A DNA stretch of 64,000 nt from Brucella thiophenivorans (GTDB lineage Bacteria > Pseudomonadota > Alphaproteobacteria > Rhizobiales > Rhizobiaceae), in NCBI RefSeq assembly GCF_002252445.1, contig NZ_NNRJ01000015.1:615618-679617 (forward strand). Direction: 5' to 3'. Made by a program: the position numbers and the translations under genes. Below, one piece after another: positions 24,311-34,266 of this stretch. Below the pieces are notes generated by a model that saw nothing but the letters and a program-made list of their open reading frames with translations, made no database searches and was not told where the DNA came from. Each line of letters starts with the position of its first letter. The first letter of the stretch is position 1.

Positions 24311-25816
24311 CTATTCATATTGCTCCGGGATATAAGACCCCTCGGCCAAATCTGCAAATCGTGTGAATTCTGACTGGAAGGCGAGCTTGACGGTGCCGGT
24401 TGGTCCGTGACGCTGCTTGGCAACGATCACATCGGCTGTGCCTTTCACTTTTTCAAAGTGCTGCTTCCACTCTTCATACTTCGGATCGAACTCATCGCGC
24501 GGTTCGAGGTTTTTGACATAATATTCCTCACGGAACACGAAGAGCACCACGTCGGCGTCCTGCTCGATCGAACCTGATTCACGCAAGTCCGAAAGCTGCG
24601 GACGCTTATCTTCGCGGCTTTCCACCTGACGCGAAAGCTGTGAGAGCGCAATTATCGGAACATTCAGTTCTTTGCCGAGCGCCTTGAGCCCCGTTGTGAT
24701 TTCAGTAATTTCCTGAACACGGTTTTGCGCGGACGCTTTGGACGATCCGGTCATGAGCTGAATATAGTCGATTACCAGAACATCAAGGCCGCGCTGGCGC
24801 TTCAAGCGACGCGCACGTGCAGCCAGCTGTGCAATCGAAATACCACCGGTCTGATCGATATAAAGCGGAATTTTCTGCATATGCTGCGAGCAGGCGACCA
24901 ACTTTTCGAAATCTGATTCGGTAATATCACCGCGACGGATTTTCGAGGAAGAAACTTCTGTTTGTTCGGAAATAATACGCGTTGCGAGCTGTTCCGCCGA
25001 CATTTCGAGCGAGAAGAAACCAACAACGCCGCCATTGATTGCCTTCAACGTACCATCGGCCTGCTGTTCGCTTTCATAGGCGTTGGCGATATTGAAAGCT
25101 ATATTGGTTGCAAGCGAGGTCTTGCCCATACCCGGACGACCTGCAAGCACGATCAAATCGGAAGGCTGCAAGCCACCCATTTTGCCGTCCAGCATGTGGA
25201 TGCCAGTGGAAACACCCGACAAATGGCCATCACGCATGAAAGCGGCATTGGCCATATCGACTGCGTTGGTGACGGCATCCTTGAACGGCTGAAAACCGCC
25301 GTCATAACGGCCAGTTTCGGCAAGCTCGAACAGGCGGCGCTCGGCGTCTTCGATCTGTTCCTGCGGCGCATTATCAACCGGCGCATCATAGGCCACATTG
25401 ACCATGTCTTCGCCAATGCCGATCAAGGCACGGCGGGTCGCAAGATCATAGATCGCGCGGCCATAATCTTCGGCGTTGATGATGGTGACGGCTTCGGTCG
25501 CAAGGCGCGCAACATACTGGAAGACCGTCAGATCACCGATCTTGCCTTCATTAGGCAGAAAGGTTTTCATCGTGACCGGATTGGCCATTTTGCCAACGCG
25601 GATCAGATCGGTAGAAATCTCGTAGAGCTTGCGATGCAAAGGCTCGAAGAAATGGGTTGGCTTCAGAAAGTCGGAAACCCGGTAAAACGCATCATTGTTG
25701 ATCAGAATAGCGCCCAACAGCGCCTGTTCTGCTTCAATATTGTGGGGTGCTTCACGATAAAGCGCATCTTTTTGATCGCGCGCATCGTCAAGTTTGCGTA
25801 CCGCCGCTTCCGCCAT
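24311..25816 (-). CDS. dnaB: Replicative DNA helicase DnaB
   Basis: A 501-residue hexameric helicase. The N-terminal domain has PHNIEAEQALLGAILI; the linker is followed by the RecA-like core with Walker A AGRPGMGKTSLA, GVVGFFSLEMSAEQLATR, VIDYIQLM (Walker B) and the QVESREDKRPQLSDLRESGSIEQDAD region. Length and motifs are complete. ATG 25816 is chosen because the protein then begins MAEAAVRKLDD; the open frame extends 40 codons further without typical sequence. No intein is present. Confidence 0.96.
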   Translation of the reverse strand: MAEAAVRKLDDARDQKDALYREAPHNIEAEQALLGAILINNDAFYRVSDFLKPTHFFEPLHRKLYEISTDLIRVGKMANPVTMKTFLPNEGKIGDLTVFQYVARLATEAVTIINAEDYGRAIYDLATRRALIGIGEDMVNVAYDAPVDNAPQEQIEDAERRLFELAETGRYDGGFQPFKDAVTNAVDMANAAFMRDGHLSGVSTGIHMLDGKMGGLQPSDLIVLAGRPGMGKTSLATNIAFNIANAYESEQQADGTLKAINGGVVGFFSLEMSAEQLATRIISEQTEVSSSKIRRGDITESDFEKLVACSQHMQKIPLYIDQTGGISIAQLAARARRLKRQRGLDVLVIDYIQLMTGSSKASAQNRVQEITEITTGLKALGKELNVPIIALSQLSRQVESREDKRPQLSDLRESGSIEQDADVVLFVFREEYYVKNLEPRDEFDPKYEEWKQHFEKVKGTADVIVAKQRHGPTGTVKLAFQSEFTRFADLAEGSYIPEQYE

Positions 25817-26002
25817 GATTCTTCTATCCTGTCCCTGATATTTCCAGCTAGACCTTAATCGAGGCCAAACACAACGCGGCCTCGGGATGATTCCTGCTGG
25901 AAGAAACAAAATATACCATGATTCACAGACATCCACAGTTCACGGTTTAATCTTTTGCCCAAGTCTTGACTAAGTGGCTTGACGGGTGACGTCTGATTTT
26001 GA

Positions 26003-27283
26003 TTATGCCTTTGCACTCCTTTTTTGGGTTTGTGCCTCGCTATTCGCGCCTTTGGGTGCACTGTCCAACCGCTTGAGCCGCTTTTCTTCGGCTTCAATGT
26101 AATTGCGAGTGAGCGGCACGACGTCCTGTTTGTGCGCAATCTGGATGTGAAACACCATCATGTTTTGCCAGCGGAACGCACTTTCTGATGCTGCCAGATA
26201 AAACTCCCACATGCGGCAGAAGCGTTCATCATAAAGCGCCTTGGCTTCATCGCGCCGCGCCATGAAAGCAAGCCGCCATTCTTTAAGCGTTTCAGCATAA
26301 TGAAGCCGCAAGATTTCAATATCGGTCACGTAAAGCCCGGCTTTTTCAATATGGGGTAATACCTCGGAAAGTGCCGGAATATAGCCGCCAGGGAAGATGT
26401 ATTTTCGTATAAACGGATTGGTTGCACCGGGACCATCAGCGCGGCCTATCGCGTGAAGCAGAAAAACACCGTCCTTTTTCAACAGTCGCGCGGCATGTTC
26501 AAAATATTCCGCAAAATGTCCGACACCGACATGCTCGAACATGCCAACTGACACCAGTCGGTCAAACTCATCATCAATTTTGCGATAGTCTTTCAGCTCA
26601 AACTTTGCGCGCTCTTCAAGCCCTTCATCCAATGCGCGCTGATTGGCAATGGCATGCTGTTCTTCCGAAAGCGTTACACCTGTTACATTGGCTTTGAGAT
26701 ATCGGGCGAGATAAAGCCCCATGCCACCCCAGCCGCAGCCGATGTCGAGTATTTTTTGATTTTCCTTGACCAGAAGCTTTGCAGCGATATGCCGTTTTTT
26801 GGCAAGCTGTGCTTCTGCAAGTGTTGCATTGGGTGTATCGAAATAGGCGCAGCTATATTGTTTGTCTGGATCAAGAAAAAGATCGTAAAGCGCACCTGAA
26901 AGATCATAATGGCTTTTGATGTTGTTGGATGAACGGGTGATATCGTTCATCTGCTGGAAGCGCCGAAACAGCACCCGGACCTTGCCTGCTGCCTTCATCC
27001 AAGGCTCGGTAGCGGCTGTCGGGCCCGTGTTCTCGAAAACGGTTTTCAGCAGCGTATAAATATTGCCATCAAGAAAATCGATCTCACCATCCATGAAACA
27101 TTCTGCAAGCTTCAGTTCGGGATTGAGCGCGACTGCGCGTTCGGCATGGCGCGTATTAAAGCGTATGTGGACCGGTTCGCCGGTCTTGTCCCCGTATTGA
27201 AAAATATTGCCGTCTGAATCAGTGACCGATAAATCACCCGCTTTGATCATGTGCGAAAGAACTGTACGTAGCATTCCATGCAT
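26003..27283 (-). CDS. cfa: Cyclopropane-fatty-acyl-phospholipid synthase
   Basis: About 426 residues. It adds a methylene bridge from SAM across double bonds of membrane phospholipids. Motifs include the SAM site LDIGCGWGGMGLYLA, VTGVTLSEEQHAIAN, SVGMFEHVGVGHFAEYF and PFIRKYIFPGGYIP, all typical of Cfa. The start is uncertain: ATG 27283 has AAGGGG at a good distance, and in-frame ATGs at 27292 and 27328 are possible. The C-terminus carries a basic tail (KRLKRLD). It reads on the minus strand, apart from neighbours. Confidence 0.93.
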   Translation of the reverse strand: MHGMLRTVLSHMIKAGDLSVTDSDGNIFQYGDKTGEPVHIRFNTRHAERAVALNPELKLAECFMDGEIDFLDGNIYTLLKTVFENTGPTAATEPWMKAAGKVRVLFRRFQQMNDITRSSNNIKSHYDLSGALYDLFLDPDKQYSCAYFDTPNATLAEAQLAKKRHIAAKLLVKENQKILDIGCGWGGMGLYLARYLKANVTGVTLSEEQHAIANQRALDEGLEERAKFELKDYRKIDDEFDRLVSVGMFEHVGVGHFAEYFEHAARLLKKDGVFLLHAIGRADGPGATNPFIRKYIFPGGYIPALSEVLPHIEKAGLYVTDIEILRLHYAETLKEWRLAFMARRDEAKALYDERFCRMWEFYLAASESAFRWQNMMVFHIQIAHKQDVVPLTRNYIEAEEKRLKRLDSAPKGANSEAQTQKRSAKA

Positions 27284-27611
27284 AGGCCCCATCCCCTTTT
27301 CAGAGATTGAAGCAAGTGCAACATCCATGCAGTTGCATGGCAGGCGGACTGTTCCCTAAGTCGAAGCCGCTCTGTCATCAGATTTCAGGCAATTCCCATT
27401 CGGTCAATTGGCCTATGGCTTTCGCCTGAGCAAACACGGACGTTTCCGTCAGCACTCTCTTCAATCCAACACTAATATGAAGAATAGGCAAAATTTTCGA
27501 TCTGAAAAGAGAAAATGCCCGACGGAAGCCGCCGGGCATGATCATATAAAGTTTACCACCATGGTAATGCCCGCAATATTAAAGGGCTTTCATGGGCTGA
27601 TAAATGGCAAA
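27284..27611. other. Intergenic region between cfa and rplI
   Basis: This 328-base gap holds the terminator of the ribosomal operon at 27515-27539. The remainder must contain the cfa promoter (minus strand). I see no clear sigma-70-type boxes, small gene or repeat in it. Confidence 0.6.
27515..27539 (-). terminator. Terminator of the rpsF-rpsR-DUF2232-rplI operon
   Basis: ATGCCCG and CGGGCAT form the outer stem, extended by a CG/CG pair after one mismatch. On the minus strand it is followed by TTTTCTCTTTT. It lies about 75 bases past the rplI stop. Confidence 0.7.
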
Positions 27612-28184
27612 TTAAGCCTGGTCTTCTTCGCCTTCTTCGTCTTCATCGAAGACTTCGTCAGCAAGTGGAGCTTCTTCGATACCGTAGATGGCTTCGATTG
27701 AAGTCAGGTCTTCACCCTTTGCTTGACGTTCAGCTTCTTCGGTCGAGCGAGCAATGTTTACTGAAACAGTAACTTCGACTTCAGGATGCAGCGAAATAAC
27801 GATTTCGTGCACGCCGATTGCCTTGATTGGCTGCTTCAGTTCAACCTGATTGCGGTGCAGATTGAAGCCGTTTGCAGTGATGATGTCAGCGATGTCACGG
27901 GTCGAAACTGAACCGTAAAGCTGACCGGTTTCACCAGCCGAACGAACAACGATGAACGATTCGCCGTTGAGCTTGGTTGCAACTGCTTCAGCTTCGTTCT
28001 TGCGCTCAAGGTTTTGAGCTTCGAGCTGCGCGCGCTGGCCTTCAAACTTCTTGCGGTTGGCTTCGTTTGCACGAAGAGCCTTGCCCTGTGGCAGAAGGAA
28101 GTTACGAGCAAAGCCGTCCTTGACCTTGACTGTGTCGCCCATCTGACCGAGGCGGCTGATACGTTCCAGAAGAATAACGTCCAT
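27612..28184 (-). CDS. rplI: 50S ribosomal protein L9
   Basis: A 190-residue ribosomal protein with the signature [32 protein letters not shown] and a C-terminal domain ([27 protein letters not shown]). The C-terminal extension after about residue 150 is long and acidic (ending EEGEEDQA), as in other Rhizobiales. It is the last gene of the ribosomal operon and has GGAAAT-type sequence before ATG 28184. Confidence 0.97.
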   Translation of the reverse strand: MDVILLERISRLGQMGDTVKVKDGFARNFLLPQGKALRANEANRKKFEGQRAQLEAQNLERKNEAEAVATKLNGESFIVVRSAGETGQLYGSVSTRDIADIITANGFNLHRNQVELKQPIKAIGVHEIVISLHPEVEVTVSVNIARSTEEAERQAKGEDLTSIEAIYGIEEAPLADEVFDEDEEGEEDQA

Positions 28185-28214
28185 TTGAATTTCCTTTCGA
28201 GAAGTGGATGCGTT

Positions 28215-29174
28215 TTATTGGTTATCGGCATTCGGGATTTTCGAAATCGGCGCTCCACGCGACGTATCGAAAAGACCGAAAACCATGAATACGAAAAGTA
28301 GAAATGCGAACAGTATGATCGCTACATAGACCAGCCACAGAACCACTGGACGCCATGCTTTGCCGCGTGTGCGGTGATGGAAAGTCGCAAGGCCTGCAAT
28401 CATGAAGCCGAAGCTCAGTGCGCCAACGACAACCGTTGCAATGAGACCGGCAGCGCCGGGCAGAAAGGCCACGGCAAGGGCGACGGCGAAGACCAGAAGT
28501 GCCTGGCGCGGCATGCGCATGGTTGCTGGCCAGTCATCACGCGGGCGGCGCAGACGACCGGAAAGCGCCGTCAGGCGCAGAGCAAGATACAGATTGCCCA
28601 TCAAAATGGCGAGGCAGGTAGCAGGCTGGATAGCAGGCAACGCCACCATCAAAAGCGAGCTGACACTTTGGCGCATTTCATCGCTTGCAGTGAATTGCGG
28701 ATCAGCTGCGGCAAGACTGTCGATCAGCGTATTGGCGAGTTCCCGCGCCATATCCGGACCGAAACCAAGAATGAAGCCGATGATAATGAAGCTGGCAGCC
28801 ACCATCAAAGCGAGGCGGAAAACGATGTCTGATAATGGATACCAGACCATGACGTCTTTGGGGCCGCCGAGTTCAGAAGCAGGGCGTGCAAGGCCTGAAA
28901 GGTAGGCGCCGATTGCAGCAGGCGCATAGCTTGTCAGAGCCATAAGAACGGCTGCCATTGGTGCCGCAACAATGCCAACCGCGATGGTGGCGCAAGCAGC
29001 AGCGATAAGCCCTGCGCTCGAACCCCAGCCAAGAGCAGCTACAAAAATTGGTAATGGTGTCAGGAAATACAAAACCACCGCCATGCCCGATTGGGCGATG
29101 ACGCCAGACGACATCAATGCCGAGGCAAGCCCCGCCAATGTGCCGACTCCAATGATGGTTCCGTTGAATTTCAT
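28215..29174 (-). CDS. DUF2232 domain membrane protein
   Basis: A 319-residue inner membrane protein with about eight hydrophobic segments, beginning IIGVGTLAGLASALMSSG and containing SYAPAAIGAYLSGLARPASE. It belongs to the DUF2232/YybS-like group. The function is unknown. Its place between rpsR and rplI is conserved in alphaproteobacteria, which suggests shared expression rather than a ribosomal role. The gap to rplI is 30 bases. Confidence 0.85.
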   Translation of the reverse strand: MKFNGTIIGVGTLAGLASALMSSGVIAQSGMAVVLYFLTPLPIFVAALGWGSSAGLIAAACATIAVGIVAAPMAAVLMALTSYAPAAIGAYLSGLARPASELGGPKDVMVWYPLSDIVFRLALMVAASFIIIGFILGFGPDMARELANTLIDSLAAADPQFTASDEMRQSVSSLLMVALPAIQPATCLAILMGNLYLALRLTALSGRLRRPRDDWPATMRMPRQALLVFAVALAVAFLPGAAGLIATVVVGALSFGFMIAGLATFHHRTRGKAWRPVVLWLVYVAIILFAFLLFVFMVFGLFDTSRGAPISKIPNADNQ

Positions 29175-29326
29175 AAATTCGCTGTCCTGCTCCGGCTGTT
29201 CCGGTTTTGCAGTTAGAGGCTGCGATCATTCGCTACGCCCCAACTTGGGATTTTAGTACTCCGTTTGCGCCCATCGCATCCGGGAAGAAACGCAAGGCGA
29301 CATGAATGCCGCCTCGCGAAAAGGTC

Positions 29327-29575
29327 TTACTTCACAACGTATGGGAGCAGGCCGAGGAAACGTGCGCGCTTGATCGCCTTAGCGAGTTCGCGCTGCTTCT
29401 TCTGGCTGACAGCTGTAATACGCGAAGGAACGATTTTACCACGTTCCGAAATGTAACGCTGCAGGAGCTTGATGTCCTTGTAGTCGATCTTCGGTGCATT
29501 TGGACCGGAGAACGGGCATGTCTTGCGACGACGATGGAAAGGACGACGGGTTGGGATCTGATTGATATCAACCAT
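29327..29575 (-). CDS. rpsR: 30S ribosomal protein S18
   Basis: An 82-residue basic protein with the family core [38 protein letters not shown] and [22 protein letters not shown]18 binds S6 on the 30S platform. It starts 2 bases after the rpsF stop, so the two partners are translated together. No zinc-binding cysteine set is seen beyond the single CPFSG cysteine. Confidence 0.97.
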   Translation of the reverse strand: MVDINQIPTRRPFHRRRKTCPFSGPNAPKIDYKDIKLLQRYISERGKIVPSRITAVSQKKQRELAKAIKRARFLGLLPYVVK

Positions 29576-29577
29576 GA

Positions 29578-30036
29578 TTATGCTCCTTCGCCAGCTTCGT
29601 TGTCACGTGGACGACGTGGGCCACGATCACCGCGGTCGCCGCGATCACCACGGTCGAAACCGCCTTCACGTGGACGACGTGGGCCGCGGTCGTCATCGCG
29701 ATCACGACGTTCGTCGCGGCGCGAAAGCATGGCCGACTGGCCTTCTTCGTGTTCTTCAACGCGGATGGTCATGAAACGAAGAACGTCTTCGTTGATGCGC
29801 ATCTGACGTTCCATTTCAGCAACAGCAGCTGCTGGTGCATCAATGTTTACGAGCGTGTAATACGCCTTGCGATTCTTCTTGATACGGTAGGTGAGGGGAC
29901 GAAGACCCCAGTTTTCTACCTTACCAACCTTGCCGCCATTAGCTTCAAGGACACCCTTGTACTGTTCGACGAGAGCGTCGACCTGCTGCTGGGAAATGTC
30001 CTGGCGGGCAAGAAGCACATGTTCATAAAGAGCCAT
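29578..30036 (-). CDS. rpsF: 30S ribosomal protein S6 with Arg/Asp/Gly-rich tail
   Basis: A 152-residue protein. Residues 1-95 are the normal S6 fold ([35 protein letters not shown]). After it comes a charged tail of about 50 residues with [11 protein letters not shown] and two GPRRPR units. The DNA of the tail carries a 19-bp direct repeat (29604-29622 and 29667-29685, 63 bases apart), so it likely grew by in-frame duplication. E. coli S6 has an acidic tail that is post-translationally extended; a mixed-charge tail is common in alphaproteobacteria. Confidence 0.96.
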   Translation of the reverse strand: MALYEHVLLARQDISQQQVDALVEQYKGVLEANGGKVGKVENWGLRPLTYRIKKNRKAYYTLVNIDAPAAAVAEMERQMRINEDVLRFMTIRVEEHEEGQSAMLSRRDERRDRDDDRGPRRPREGGFDRGDRGDRGDRGPRRPRDNEAGEGA

Positions 30037-30386
30037 TGGCTTTGCCTTTCTTCTGTTACATCACGCTGGCACTAACGGCTAAGCCTCTGCGACTTCTCTT
30101 AGAACCGGAAAACCGGGAAGAAAGGACGCTTGGGTAAAGACAATCGAGAGCGGAGACACGGGAGGCAGAAGCGCTTATCGACTTCCACATGCTTTCTCAC
30201 TTTTAACGGTGAAGAAGGCATGCTCCTCCGTTCAGCCCCCAGCTAATGCCAGCAACGAACGGGCGGCTAATACGTGTTTTCCCCCCGCTTTGCAAGCGGC
30301 AAAGCCAGTAGAAATCCACAAATGGTTGACTTTTCAACCCATATTGGGGCACATCGCGGGAAATTGTTATATAAAAAGAGGCATTC
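30037..30386. other. Divergent intergenic region rpsF/fabD
   Basis: This 350-base region separates the ribosomal operon (minus) from the fatty-acid genes (plus) and must hold both promoters. TTGACT at 30326-30331 is a possible -35 box for fabD, but no matching -10 lies at the usual distance. The 15-base inverted repeat CCGCTT-TGC-AAGCGG lies near 30286-30300. I see no further gene. Confidence 0.5.
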
Positions 30387-31331
30387 ATGGCGGTAGCATT
30401 TACATTTCCGGGACAGGGTAGCCAGGCAGTTGGCATGGGTAAAGCCCTTGCAGAACAATTCGCTGAAGCCCGCGCTGTTTTCGAGGAAGTGGACGCAGCG
30501 TTGGGCGAAAAGCTCTCCACAACCATGTTTGAAGGTCCGGAAGACGTTTTGACGCTGACGGCCAATGCACAGCCTGCATTGATGGCTGTTTCCATTGCCA
30601 CGCTGCGCGTCATGGAAGCTCAGGGCTTTTCGTTAAAAGATAAGGTCGCTTATGTTGCCGGTCATTCGCTTGGCGAATATTCGGCACTTTGTGCGGCTGG
30701 CACGTTCTCGCTGGCCGATACTGCGCGCCTTTTGCGTATTCGCGGCAATGCGATGCAGAAAGCTGTTCCTGTTGGTGAAGGCGCAATGGCTGCCATCATC
30801 GGTCTGGAACACAGCGAAGTACAAGCCATCTGCGCAGAAGCCAAGGCTTCCGGTTCAGTTCAGATCGCCAACGATAATGGCGGCGGCCAGCTTGTGATCT
30901 CCGGCTCGAAGGCTGCGGTTGAACTCGCGGCTTCGCTTGCGTCGGAAAGGGGTGCCAAACGCGCAATCATGCTGCCTGTTTCCGCACCGTTCCATTCAAC
31001 ATTGATGGCTCCTGCCGCTGACGCTATGCGTGAAGCGCTTGCTCAAGTTGAAAAGCACAATCCGGTTGTGCCGCTCATTGCCAATGTGCGTGCAGCACCT
31101 GTGACCGATGCCAATGAAATCGCTGATTTGCTGGTTGAACAGGTTACGGGTCAGGTGCGCTGGCGCGAAACTGTTGAATGGTTTGCGGCTAATGGCGTCA
31201 CGACGCTTTATGAAGTAGGTTCAGGCAAAGTTCTGACTGGTCTTGCGCGCCGCATCTCCAAGGATGTGACCGGCGTAACCGTTGGTTCCGCCGAAGAAAT
31301 TGATGCAGCGCTTGCTGCGCTTGATGCATAA
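30387..31331 (+). CDS. fabD: Malonyl-CoA:ACP transacylase
   Basis: A 314-residue enzyme that loads malonyl groups onto acyl carrier protein for fatty acid synthesis. The N-terminus FTFPGQGSQAVGMGK, the nucleophile elbow GHSLGEYSALCAAG (S94) and the catalytic histidine in PVSAPFHSTLM (H203) are all present. ATG 30387 has AGAGG upstream. It heads a conserved order fabD-fabG-acpP-fabF; fabG begins 11 bases downstream. Confidence 0.97.
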   Translation: MAVAFTFPGQGSQAVGMGKALAEQFAEARAVFEEVDAALGEKLSTTMFEGPEDVLTLTANAQPALMAVSIATLRVMEAQGFSLKDKVAYVAGHSLGEYSALCAAGTFSLADTARLLRIRGNAMQKAVPVGEGAMAAIIGLEHSEVQAICAEAKASGSVQIANDNGGGQLVISGSKAAVELAASLASERGAKRAIMLPVSAPFHSTLMAPAADAMREALAQVEKHNPVVPLIANVRAAPVTDANEIADLLVEQVTGQVRWRETVEWFAANGVTTLYEVGSGKVLTGLARRISKDVTGVTVGSAEEIDAALAALDA

Positions 31332-31342
31332 AAGGATCTGAG

Positions 31343-32080
31343 ATGTTTGATCTGACTGGCCGCAAGGCTCTCGTAACCGGCGCAACAGGCGGTTTGGGCG
31401 AAGCGATTGCCCGCGCTCTTCATGCACAGGGCGCAATCGTCGGCCTGCATGGCACCCGCGAAGAAAAGCTCAAAGAACTGGCTGCTGAACTCGGCGATCG
31501 CACATTTGTTTTCCCGGCCAATCTTTCCGACCGCGAAGCCGTCAAGGCGCTGGGTCAGAAGGCCGAAGAAGAAATGGGCGGCATCGATATTCTCGTCAAC
31601 AATGCCGGTATCACCCGCGATGGCCTGTTCGTTCGTATGAGCGATGAAGACTGGGATTCGGTTCTCAATGTCAATCTGACGTCTGTGTTCAATTTGACGC
31701 GCGAGCTGACCCATCCAATGATGCGCCGCCGCAAGGGCCGTATTATCAACATTACATCAATCGTTGGTGTGACCGGGAATCCGGGGCAGGCCAATTACTG
31801 CGCTTCCAAAGCTGGCCTTATTGGCTTCTCGAAGTCGCTTGCACAGGAAATTGCGAGCCGCAATGTTACTGTCAATTGCATTGCTCCGGGCTTCATCGAA
31901 TCGGCCATGACCGATAAGCTGAACGAGAAGCAGAAAGAAGCTATCATGGGCAGCATCCCGATGAAGCGTATGGGTGTCGGTTCTGAAATTGCTGCTGCCG
32001 TGCTTTATCTTGCGAGTGATGAAGCTGCATATGTTACCGGCCAGACGTTGCACATCAATGGCGGTATGGCTATGATTTAA
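31343..32080 (+). CDS. fabG: 3-oxoacyl-[ACP] reductase
   Basis: A 245-residue SDR enzyme that reduces 3-oxoacyl-ACP with NADPH. The cofactor site is VTGATGGLGEAIARAL, followed by NNAGITRDGLFVRM, the catalytic SIVG strand and Y152/K156 in NYCASKAGLIGFSK. The C-terminal YVTGQTLHINGGMAMI is characteristic of FabG. The start follows GGATCTGAG. Together with fabD and the downstream acpP and fabF it forms the elongation gene cluster. Confidence 0.97.
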   Translation: MFDLTGRKALVTGATGGLGEAIARALHAQGAIVGLHGTREEKLKELAAELGDRTFVFPANLSDREAVKALGQKAEEEMGGIDILVNNAGITRDGLFVRMSDEDWDSVLNVNLTSVFNLTRELTHPMMRRRKGRIINITSIVGVTGNPGQANYCASKAGLIGFSKSLAQEIASRNVTVNCIAPGFIESAMTDKLNEKQKEAIMGSIPMKRMGVGSEIAAAVLYLASDEAAYVTGQTLHINGGMAMI

Positions 32081-32370
32081 AAACCCTTTATGGGTCTTTA
32101 AATCGGTATTTTACGGTATTAAAAGTCTTAAAGTTGGGTGCTCAAAACTAAAATGCGCTTTGCCTTACTCAAGAAGCATGGTAATGCGCCCGACGAGAGT
32201 TTCGGCATTTCGATAATCGAAGTGCCGTTTTCGTGTTCCGTAAGGAATATCCACAGGGTGACTGCGAGTTTCATTAAACACAAAACTTGGCAGACATCTT
32301 ATAACTTGATTACAATCATGCATGCCGCTAACCAAGGCAGAGCAAACTAACAACAGGTCGAGGTTCCGAC

Positions 32371-32607
32371 ATGAGCGATACTGCAGAGCGCGTCAAGAAA
32401 ATCGTTGTTGAGCATCTGGGTGTAGATGCCGACAAGGTCACAGAAGGCGCAAGCTTCATTGATGATCTTGGTGCAGACAGCCTCGACACAGTCGAGCTAG
32501 TCATGGCTTTCGAAGAAGAATTCGGCGTTGAAATTCCAGATGACGCTGCAGAAACGATTCTCACAGTCGGCGACGCTGTGAAGTTCATCGACAAGGCTTC
32601 TGCCTAA
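32371..32607 (+). CDS. acpP: Acyl carrier protein
   Basis: A 78-residue acidic protein carrying growing acyl chains. The phosphopantetheine site is the DSLD motif with S37 ([19 protein letters not shown]). ATG 32371 has GAGG upstream. A 290-base gap separates it from fabG and a strong terminator follows it, so it is probably transcribed from its own promoter at the high level typical of acpP. No clear promoter boxes were identified in the gap. Confidence 0.97.
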   Translation: MSDTAERVKKIVVEHLGVDADKVTEGASFIDDLGADSLDTVELVMAFEEEFGVEIPDDAAETILTVGDAVKFIDKASA

Positions 32608-32619
32608 TCTGAACTTTCG

Positions 32620-32647
32620 GGGCTGGGATTGTTTGCAATTCCGGCCC
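32620..32647 (+). terminator. Terminator after acpP
   Basis: GGGCTGGGATTG and CAATTCCGGCCC form a 12-bp stem (two G-U pairs) with a TTTG loop, followed by TGTTTGTCTT, just past the acpP stop. Confidence 0.75.
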
Positions 32648-32836
32648 TGTTTGTCTTCTGGTCAGGCTTTTTAAAAGCCTTTCTCGAAAACGCGAACAGC
32701 ATTGCCGGTGAAGACTAAAGGGTTTTTGCGTGCGCAGTTCGGCGTTAAGCCAGCACTAACATGAGCATCGTCCGTATGAGACACAATTTGTCTGCGGGAT
32801 GTCTCCAATGAAGTTTATCAAATTTAAGGGGTGGAT

Positions 32837-34096
32837 ATGAGGCGTGTCGTCATCACCGGTCTTGGTTTGGTGTCGCCGCTGGCAAGCGGTGTCGAAGAGA
32901 CCTGGAAACGTCTTTTGGCCGGTGAAAGCGCTGCTCGCCGCGTAACGGAATTTGAAGTTGATGATCTGCCTTGCCAGATCGCCTGCCGCGTCCCGGTTGG
33001 CGATGGCACCAACGGTACCTTCAACGCCGACCTCCATATGGAGCCCAAGGAACAGCGCAAGGTTGATCCGTTCATCGTCTATGCTGTCGGCGCTGCCGAT
33101 CAGGCTCTGGACGATGCCAACTGGCATCCCGAAAGCGATGAAGATCAGGTTCGTACTGGCGTTTTGATCGGTTCCGGCATCGGCGGCATTGAAGGCATTG
33201 TTGAAGCAGGTCTTACACTGCGCGACAAAGGTCCACGCCGTATTTCGCCGTTCTTCATTCCCGGCCGTCTGATTAATCTGGCTTCCGGCCATGTTTCGAT
33301 CAAGCATAAGCTGCGCGGCCCGAACCATTCGGTTGTGACTGCCTGTGCAACTGGTACGCACGCTATTGGCGATGCAGCCCGCCTGATCGCCTTTGGCGAC
33401 GCAGACGTGATGGTTGCTGGCGGTACGGAATCGCCAGTCAGCCGCATTTCGCTGGCAGGCTTTGCAGCTTGCAAGGCGCTTTCCACCAAGCGAAACGATG
33501 ATCCGACAGCCGCTTCGCGTCCTTATGACAGTGACCGTGATGGTTTTGTCATGGGTGAGGGGGCTGGCGTTGTGGTTCTTGAAGAGCTGGACCATGCTCT
33601 GGCGCGTGGCGCAAAGATTTACGCTGAAGTGATCGGCTATGGCCTGTCGGGCGATGCTTACCACATCACAGCGCCTACCGAGAGCGGCGAAGGCGCAGAG
33701 CGCTGTATGGTTGCAGCTATCAAGCGTGCCGAAATTACACCAGACCAGATTGATTACATCAATGCGCATGGTACTTCGACCATGGCTGATACGATTGAAC
33801 TGGGTGCTGTCGAGCGGGTTGTTGGTGATGCGGCTACGAAGATTTCCATGTCTTCGACCAAGTCGTCCATCGGGCATCTGCTTGGTGCGGCAGGTGCTGC
33901 GGAAGCAATCTTCTCGGTGCTGGCGATCCGTGACAATGTCGCGCCTGCGACGCTTAATCTGGACAATCCAGCAGTTCAGACGAAAATCGACCTCGTTCCG
34001 CATAAGGTGCGTGAACGTAAGATCGATACTGTTTTGTCGAATTCTTTTGGCTTTGGTGGTACCAACGCCTCGCTAGTGATGCGCCGTTATTCGTAA
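32837..34096 (+). CDS. fabF: 3-oxoacyl-[ACP] synthase II
   Basis: A 419-residue condensing enzyme of fatty acid elongation. The Cys-His-His site is complete: C170 in VVTACATGTH, H311 in INAHGTST and H347 in KSSIGHLLGAAG. The N-terminus is MRRVVITGLGLVSPL. ATG 32837 is chosen because AAGGGG lies 6 bases upstream; an in-frame GTG at 32831 is part of that site. A terminator follows at 34127. Confidence 0.97.
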   Translation: MRRVVITGLGLVSPLASGVEETWKRLLAGESAARRVTEFEVDDLPCQIACRVPVGDGTNGTFNADLHMEPKEQRKVDPFIVYAVGAADQALDDANWHPESDEDQVRTGVLIGSGIGGIEGIVEAGLTLRDKGPRRISPFFIPGRLINLASGHVSIKHKLRGPNHSVVTACATGTHAIGDAARLIAFGDADVMVAGGTESPVSRISLAGFAACKALSTKRNDDPTAASRPYDSDRDGFVMGEGAGVVVLEELDHALARGAKIYAEVIGYGLSGDAYHITAPTESGEGAERCMVAAIKRAEITPDQIDYINAHGTSTMADTIELGAVERVVGDAATKISMSSTKSSIGHLLGAAGAAEAIFSVLAIRDNVAPATLNLDNPAVQTKIDLVPHKVRERKIDTVLSNSFGFGGTNASLVMRRYS

Positions 34097-34126
34097 AATA
34101 CGACGCTCTGAAAACTAAGCTTATTT

Positions 34127-34154
34127 AAAAACGCGGGGATTTCTCCGCGTTTTT
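34127..34154 (+). terminator. Terminator after fabF
   Basis: AAAAACGCGG and CCGCGTTTTT form a 10-bp stem with an 8-base loop and end in a T-run, 30 bases after the fabF stop. Confidence 0.85.
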
Positions 34155-34266
34155 GTCAAAATATGACCCCATGTCATGTTTAAAACTGCGAATAGTGTTT
34201 AGTGTGATCTGATAGAGCTGTTTGATTTTATGCCGTTTAGAGCGGGTTTCAGGACGAGGTGATGGA

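Noticed and set aside
24962..25858. 298-codon open frame opposite dnaB
   Set aside because: Antisense shadow of an essential, complete helicase gene.
29580..29700. CRISPR-like or minisatellite array in rpsF
   Set aside because: The repeats are in frame inside the S6 tail and have no regular spacers.
32756..34003. 415-codon open frame opposite fabF
   Set aside because: Antisense shadow; the sense frame has the complete Cys-His-His active site.
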